This document shows positions 61,198 through 64,000 of a stretch of 64,000 nt of DNA, in pieces. The position numbers were made by a program, and so were the translations under genes. This stretch comes from Pseudogulbenkiania ferrooxidans 2002 (lineage in GTDB: Bacteria > Pseudomonadota > Gammaproteobacteria > Burkholderiales > Chromobacteriaceae): the NCBI RefSeq assembly GCF_000174355.1, contig NZ_ACIS01000001.1:434001-498000 (forward strand). The letters are read 5' to 3'. How positions within the stretch are numbered: position 1 is the first letter of the stretch; each line of letters starts with the position of its first letter. A model generated the notes under the pieces. That model was not told the DNA's origin and ran no database searches. It worked only from the letters and a program-made list of their open reading frames with translations.

Positions 61198-61644
61198 ATG
61201 AGCCTCAAACTGCGCATCAGTGACGACATGAAAACGGCCATGAAGGCCAAGGACGCCGAGCGTCTCGGCACCATCCGCCTGCTGATGGCGGCGATCAAGC
61301 AGAAGGAAGTGGACGAGCGCGTCGAACTCGACGATGCCGGCATCATTGCTGTGGTCGACAAGATGCTCAAGCAGCGCCGTGATTCGGTCACCCAGTACGA
61401 GGCTGCGGGCCGCCAGGACCTGGCGGACAAGGAAAAGGCGGAAATGGACGTGCTGACTGGCTACCTGCCGCAGCCGCTCACCGAAGCCGAAATCGATGCG
61501 CTGATCGACACCGCCGTGGTGCAGAGCGGTGCCGCCTCGATGCAGGACATGGGCAAGGTCATGGGGCTGTTGCGCCCGCAGATGGCCGGCCGTGCCGACA
61601 TGGCCGTGGTCTCCGCCCGCATCAAAGCCAAGCTGGCCGGCTGA
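61198..61644 (+). CDS. yqeY: GatB/YqeY domain protein
   Basis: A 148-residue helical protein of the YqeY family, related to the C-terminal tRNA-binding part of GatB. Its role is not established, although it is common between rpsU and dnaG. Features: SLKLRISDDMKTAMKAKDAERLGTIRLLMAAIKQKEVDER at the start and the late MGKVMGLLRPQMAGRADM (parts of the family pattern). The ATG is at 61198. Confidence 0.94.
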   Translation: MSLKLRISDDMKTAMKAKDAERLGTIRLLMAAIKQKEVDERVELDDAGIIAVVDKMLKQRRDSVTQYEAAGRQDLADKEKAEMDVLTGYLPQPLTEAEIDALIDTAVVQSGAASMQDMGKVMGLLRPQMAGRADMAVVSARIKAKLAG

Positions 61645-61713
61645 GGTGCCCGCACGCGTGCTCTGTTCGCAAGCTGTTCGGTGGTGCTGCCTGGCTGACG
61701 CGAGAACCTGTCG

Positions 61714-63477
61714 TTGATTCCGCAGGATTTCATCGATCAGCTGCTGTCCCGCGTCGACATCGTCGACGTGGTGGATCGTTACGTCCCGCTCAAGAAGGCC
61801 GGCCAGAACTTCCTCGCCTGCTGCCCCTTCCACAAGGAAAAAAGCCCTTCGTTCACCGTTAGCCCGAGCAAGCAGTTCTATCACTGCTTCGGCTGCGGCG
61901 CCCACGGCTCGGCCATCGGCTTCGTCATGGAGTACCAGGGACTGAGCTTCGTCGATGCCATCCGGCTGTTGGCCGAAGGGCTCGGCATGCCGGTGCCGGC
62001 GGAGCGTTCGGCCAACCCGCAGGCCAGCCGCGAGGCGCGCGAGCGCAAGGTGACGCTGGAAGACCTGTTGCAGCGCGCGGCGGCGTACTACAAGCAGCAG
62101 CTCAAGTCCTCGCCCGCCGCGATCGGCTACTTCAAGGGGCGGGGCCTGACCGGCGAGATCGCCGCGCGCTTCGGCCTCGGCTACGCGCCGGGCGAGTGGC
62201 AGAACCTGCAGGCGATTTTCACTGACTACCAGGACGAGAAACTGGTGGAGAGCGGGCTGGTGATCGCGGGCGACGAGGGCAAGCGCTACGACCGCTTCCG
62301 CGACCGCGTGATGTTCCCGATCCGCAACCAGCGGGGCGGCATCATCGGTTTCGGCGGGCGGGTGCTGGGCAAGGGCGAGCCGAAATACCTCAACTCGCCG
62401 GAGACGCCGCTGTTCGAGAAGGGGCGCGAGCTGTATGGCCTGTACGAGGCGCGCCAGGCGATCCGGGAGAAAAACCGCGTTCTGGTGGTCGAAGGCTATA
62501 TGGACGTGGTGGCGCTGGCTCAGTACGGCGTCGAATACGCGGTGGCGACGCTCGGCACCGCCACCACTGGCGAGCACGTGCGGAAACTGCTGCGCCATGC
62601 CGACCAGGTGTACTTCTGCTTCGACGGCGACAAGGCCGGGCAGAAGGCGGCGTGGCGTGCGCTGGAAAACAGCCTGCCGCAGCTGGTCGACGGCAAGGCG
62701 CTGAACTTCTTGTTTCTGCCGCAGGAGCACGACCCGGACAGCTACATCCGCGAGTTTGGTCGCGAGGCGTTCGAGGAATGCCTGGAGCAGCAAAGTCTGC
62801 CGCTGTCGGTCTATCTCACCCGTGAGCTGACCGGGCGCGCCGACATGAATACCCCGGAGGGCAAGGCCGACCTGATCCGTCAGGCCATGCCGCTCCTGAA
62901 CCAGATTGCCGCACCGGCGCTGGCGCTCATCATCAAGAAAAGGTTGGCCGAACTGGCCGGCGTGGACGTCGACGAATTCGACATGCTGATGGGGCTGAAA
63001 AAGCCGGAGCGCAAGGGCAGGCGCGAATACCGTCTGCCCAACGAGTCGAACCGCTACATCAACACGCCGATCGTGCGCAAGCAGATCAAGTGGCTGCTGA
63101 TGAACCCGCGCTGGGCGGAGGATGTGACGCTCTCCGACAGCGTGGCGCTGTCCGACGAATTGGCCTGTTTTGCCATGTTGGCCGAACGAGTGCACGAGAT
63201 GCCGCAGGAGCCCAATACGGCCCGGCTGGTGGAAAGCATTCGCGGCACCCCTTTCGAAGGGCTGGTGGACAGCGTATTGCAGCAGGCTATGCAAGACCCC
63301 GACGAGTTTGCCGACACCGGCGAGGAGGCACGTCAGCAGTTTCAGGACGGCAACGTCAAACTGCTTAAATTGTTGCGTGAAGCCGAACTGGAAAGGCTAA
63401 AACAAAAGTCAAGGAATGAAGGTCTAACACCTGAGGAAACCCAGTTGCTGCGCGCCTTGCTGACCCGGCAAGGCTAG
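61714..63477 (+). CDS. dnaG: DNA primase
   Basis: DnaG makes RNA primers at the replication fork. The 587-residue protein has the CHC2 zinc finger with Cys37, His40, Cys58 and Cys61, the RNAP-like TOPRIM core (VVEGYMDVVALAQYG and FDGDKAG) and the DnaB-binding C-terminus. The start is TTG 61714 (MIPQDFIDQLLSRVDIVDVV), with no strong ribosome site, which suits a protein kept at low copy. Several repeat words lie inside. Confidence 0.97.
   Translation: MIPQDFIDQLLSRVDIVDVVDRYVPLKKAGQNFLACCPFHKEKSPSFTVSPSKQFYHCFGCGAHGSAIGFVMEYQGLSFVDAIRLLAEGLGMPVPAERSANPQASREARERKVTLEDLLQRAAAYYKQQLKSSPAAIGYFKGRGLTGEIAARFGLGYAPGEWQNLQAIFTDYQDEKLVESGLVIAGDEGKRYDRFRDRVMFPIRNQRGGIIGFGGRVLGKGEPKYLNSPETPLFEKGRELYGLYEARQAIREKNRVLVVEGYMDVVALAQYGVEYAVATLGTATTGEHVRKLLRHADQVYFCFDGDKAGQKAAWRALENSLPQLVDGKALNFLFLPQEHDPDSYIREFGREAFEECLEQQSLPLSVYLTRELTGRADMNTPEGKADLIRQAMPLLNQIAAPALALIIKKRLAELAGVDVDEFDMLMGLKKPERKGRREYRLPNESNRYINTPIVRKQIKWLLMNPRWAEDVTLSDSVALSDELACFAMLAERVHEMPQEPNTARLVESIRGTPFEGLVDSVLQQAMQDPDEFADTGEEARQQFQDGNVKLLKLLREAELERLKQKSRNEGLTPEETQLLRALLTRQG
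62007..62017 (-). repeat. Partial word GGTTGGCCGAA inside dnaG
   Basis: Eleven bases of the word, read as Ser-Ala-Asn-Pro. Further 10-11-base partial copies lie at 61968 and 63177 in the same gene. Confidence 0.5.
62940..62953 (+). repeat. Near-exact word (13/14) inside dnaG
   Basis: AAGGTTGGCCGAA is complete; the last base is C. It is read AAA-AGG-TTG-GCC-GAA (Lys-Arg-Leu-Ala-Glu). Confidence 0.8.
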
Positions 63478-63551
63478 TGGTGCTGGGGCTCGTCACGGGG
63501 TTATGGTAAACTTAACTGTTTTTTTTCGGCTTTTTTCAAGCAGGAAGCGAA

Positions 63552-64000
63552 ATGGCGGCCTCTCCCGAAAATCAGAAAGATATGCAAGACAACGAGCAGG
63601 AATCGATGAGTCTTGAGGATCAGCGCAAACGCCTGCGTTTGCTGATCGCGCTGGGCAAGGAGCGCGGCTACCTTACCTACGCCGAGATCAACGACCATCT
63701 TCCGGAAGACGTGTCGGATACCGAACAGATCGAGAACATCGTCACGATGATCACCGGTCTGGGCATTCAGGTCTACGACGAGGCGCCGGATGCCGATACG
63801 CTGCTGATGTCCGACGCCACGCCGGCGGTTGCCGACGAAGACGCGGTGGAAGAAGCGGAAGCGGCGCTGTCCTCGGTCGACTCCGAGTTCGGTCGCACCA
63901 CCGACCCGGTGCGCATGTACATGCGTGAAATGGGCTCGGTCGAACTCTTGACGCGCGAAGGCGAGATCGAAATCGCCAAGCGCATCGAAGACGGCCTCAA
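63552..64000 (+). CDS. rpoD: RNA polymerase sigma factor RpoD (3' end outside window)
   Basis: Housekeeping sigma factor. Only the first ~149 codons are in the window, with no stop before the edge. The visible part covers region 1.1 (LRLLIALGKERGYLTYAEINDHLPE, TGLGIQVYDEAPD), an acidic linker, and the beginning of region 1.2 (TDPVRMYMREMGSVELLTREGEIEIAKRIEDG). CAGGAAG precedes the ATG at 63552. It is the last gene of the macromolecular-synthesis operon, 74 bases after dnaG. Confidence 0.97.
   Translation, partial: MAASPENQKDMQDNEQESMSLEDQRKRLRLLIALGKERGYLTYAEINDHLPEDVSDTEQIENIVTMITGLGIQVYDEAPDADTLLMSDATPAVADEDAVEEAEAALSSVDSEFGRTTDPVRMYMREMGSVELLTREGEIEIAKRIEDGL

Overview
The window is a gene-dense piece of a bacterial chromosome with about 64 protein genes, one initiator tRNA, and no insertion sequence, prophage, CRISPR array or rRNA that I can see. 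The gene families, their order (petABC-sspAB, gmk-rpoZ-spoT, rpsU-yqeY-dnaG-rpoD, pilBCD-coaE-zapD-yacG), the high-GC codon use, a Neisseria-like DsbA active site (CIHC) and a Gram-negative porin point to a betaproteobacterium of the order Neisseriales, most likely Chromobacteriaceae. This is inferred from protein resemblance only.

Layout: 1-6.5 kb has groL (5' end cut off), a NIF3-family gene, cytochrome bc1 (petABC) and the stringent starvation pair sspA-sspB. 6.7-8.6 kb has glnK-amtB on the minus strand behind a clear sigma-54/NtrC promoter. 8.6-12.8 kb has ubiK, comM, a SPOR-domain gene, dsbA and uppP. 12.8-19.7 kb has tRNA-fMet, purB, an ATP-grasp gene, ffh, a CcsA/HemX-like membrane gene, comEA and a photolyase. 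20-26.9 kb has a porin and the type IV pilus genes pilBCD followed by coaE-zapD-yacG. 26.9-31 kb has amiC-tsaE head-to-head with queG, then murI and a MaoC hydratase. 31.3-34.9 kb has etfBA and an acyl-CoA dehydrogenase. 35-40.8 kb has carA-leuE-carB-greA. 40.8-50.1 kb has a DUF4149 gene, yhbY, rlmE-ftsH-folP-glmM, a DedA gene, an FKBP isomerase, a DUF2189 gene and a hydroxyacid dehydrogenase. 50.2-56.5 kb has a DUF1841 gene, a glutathione peroxidase, trmB, an SDR gene, a ferredoxin-flavin reductase, a 45-residue DUF3149 membrane protein and apt with a purine permease. 56.6-64 kb has gmk-rpoZ-spoT-thiS-thiG and rpsU-yqeY-dnaG-rpoD (cut off at the window edge).

The most striking non-gene signal is a 14-base word, AAGGTTGGCCGAA(A/G). 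It occurs eight times exactly and six more times with one or two differences, in both orientations, spread over the whole window. Intergenic copies sit just after stop codons; one pair forms a perfect inverted repeat behind groL. Genic copies fall in only two reading frames and use codons such as AGG and TTG. This is how the Neisseria DNA uptake sequence behaves, but the word is not any uptake dialect I know. The same window carries comM, comEA and pilB/C/D, all parts of natural transformation. I propose a distinct uptake-sequence dialect.

Other readable regulation: a sigma-54 promoter with an NtrC-like site for glnK-amtB; a class II FNR-type promoter in front of the DUF3149 microprotein; a strong sigma-70 promoter with a leader hairpin for carA; a consensus promoter for tRNA-fMet; and a perfect 50-base palindrome acting as a two-way terminator between the DedA and FKBP genes.
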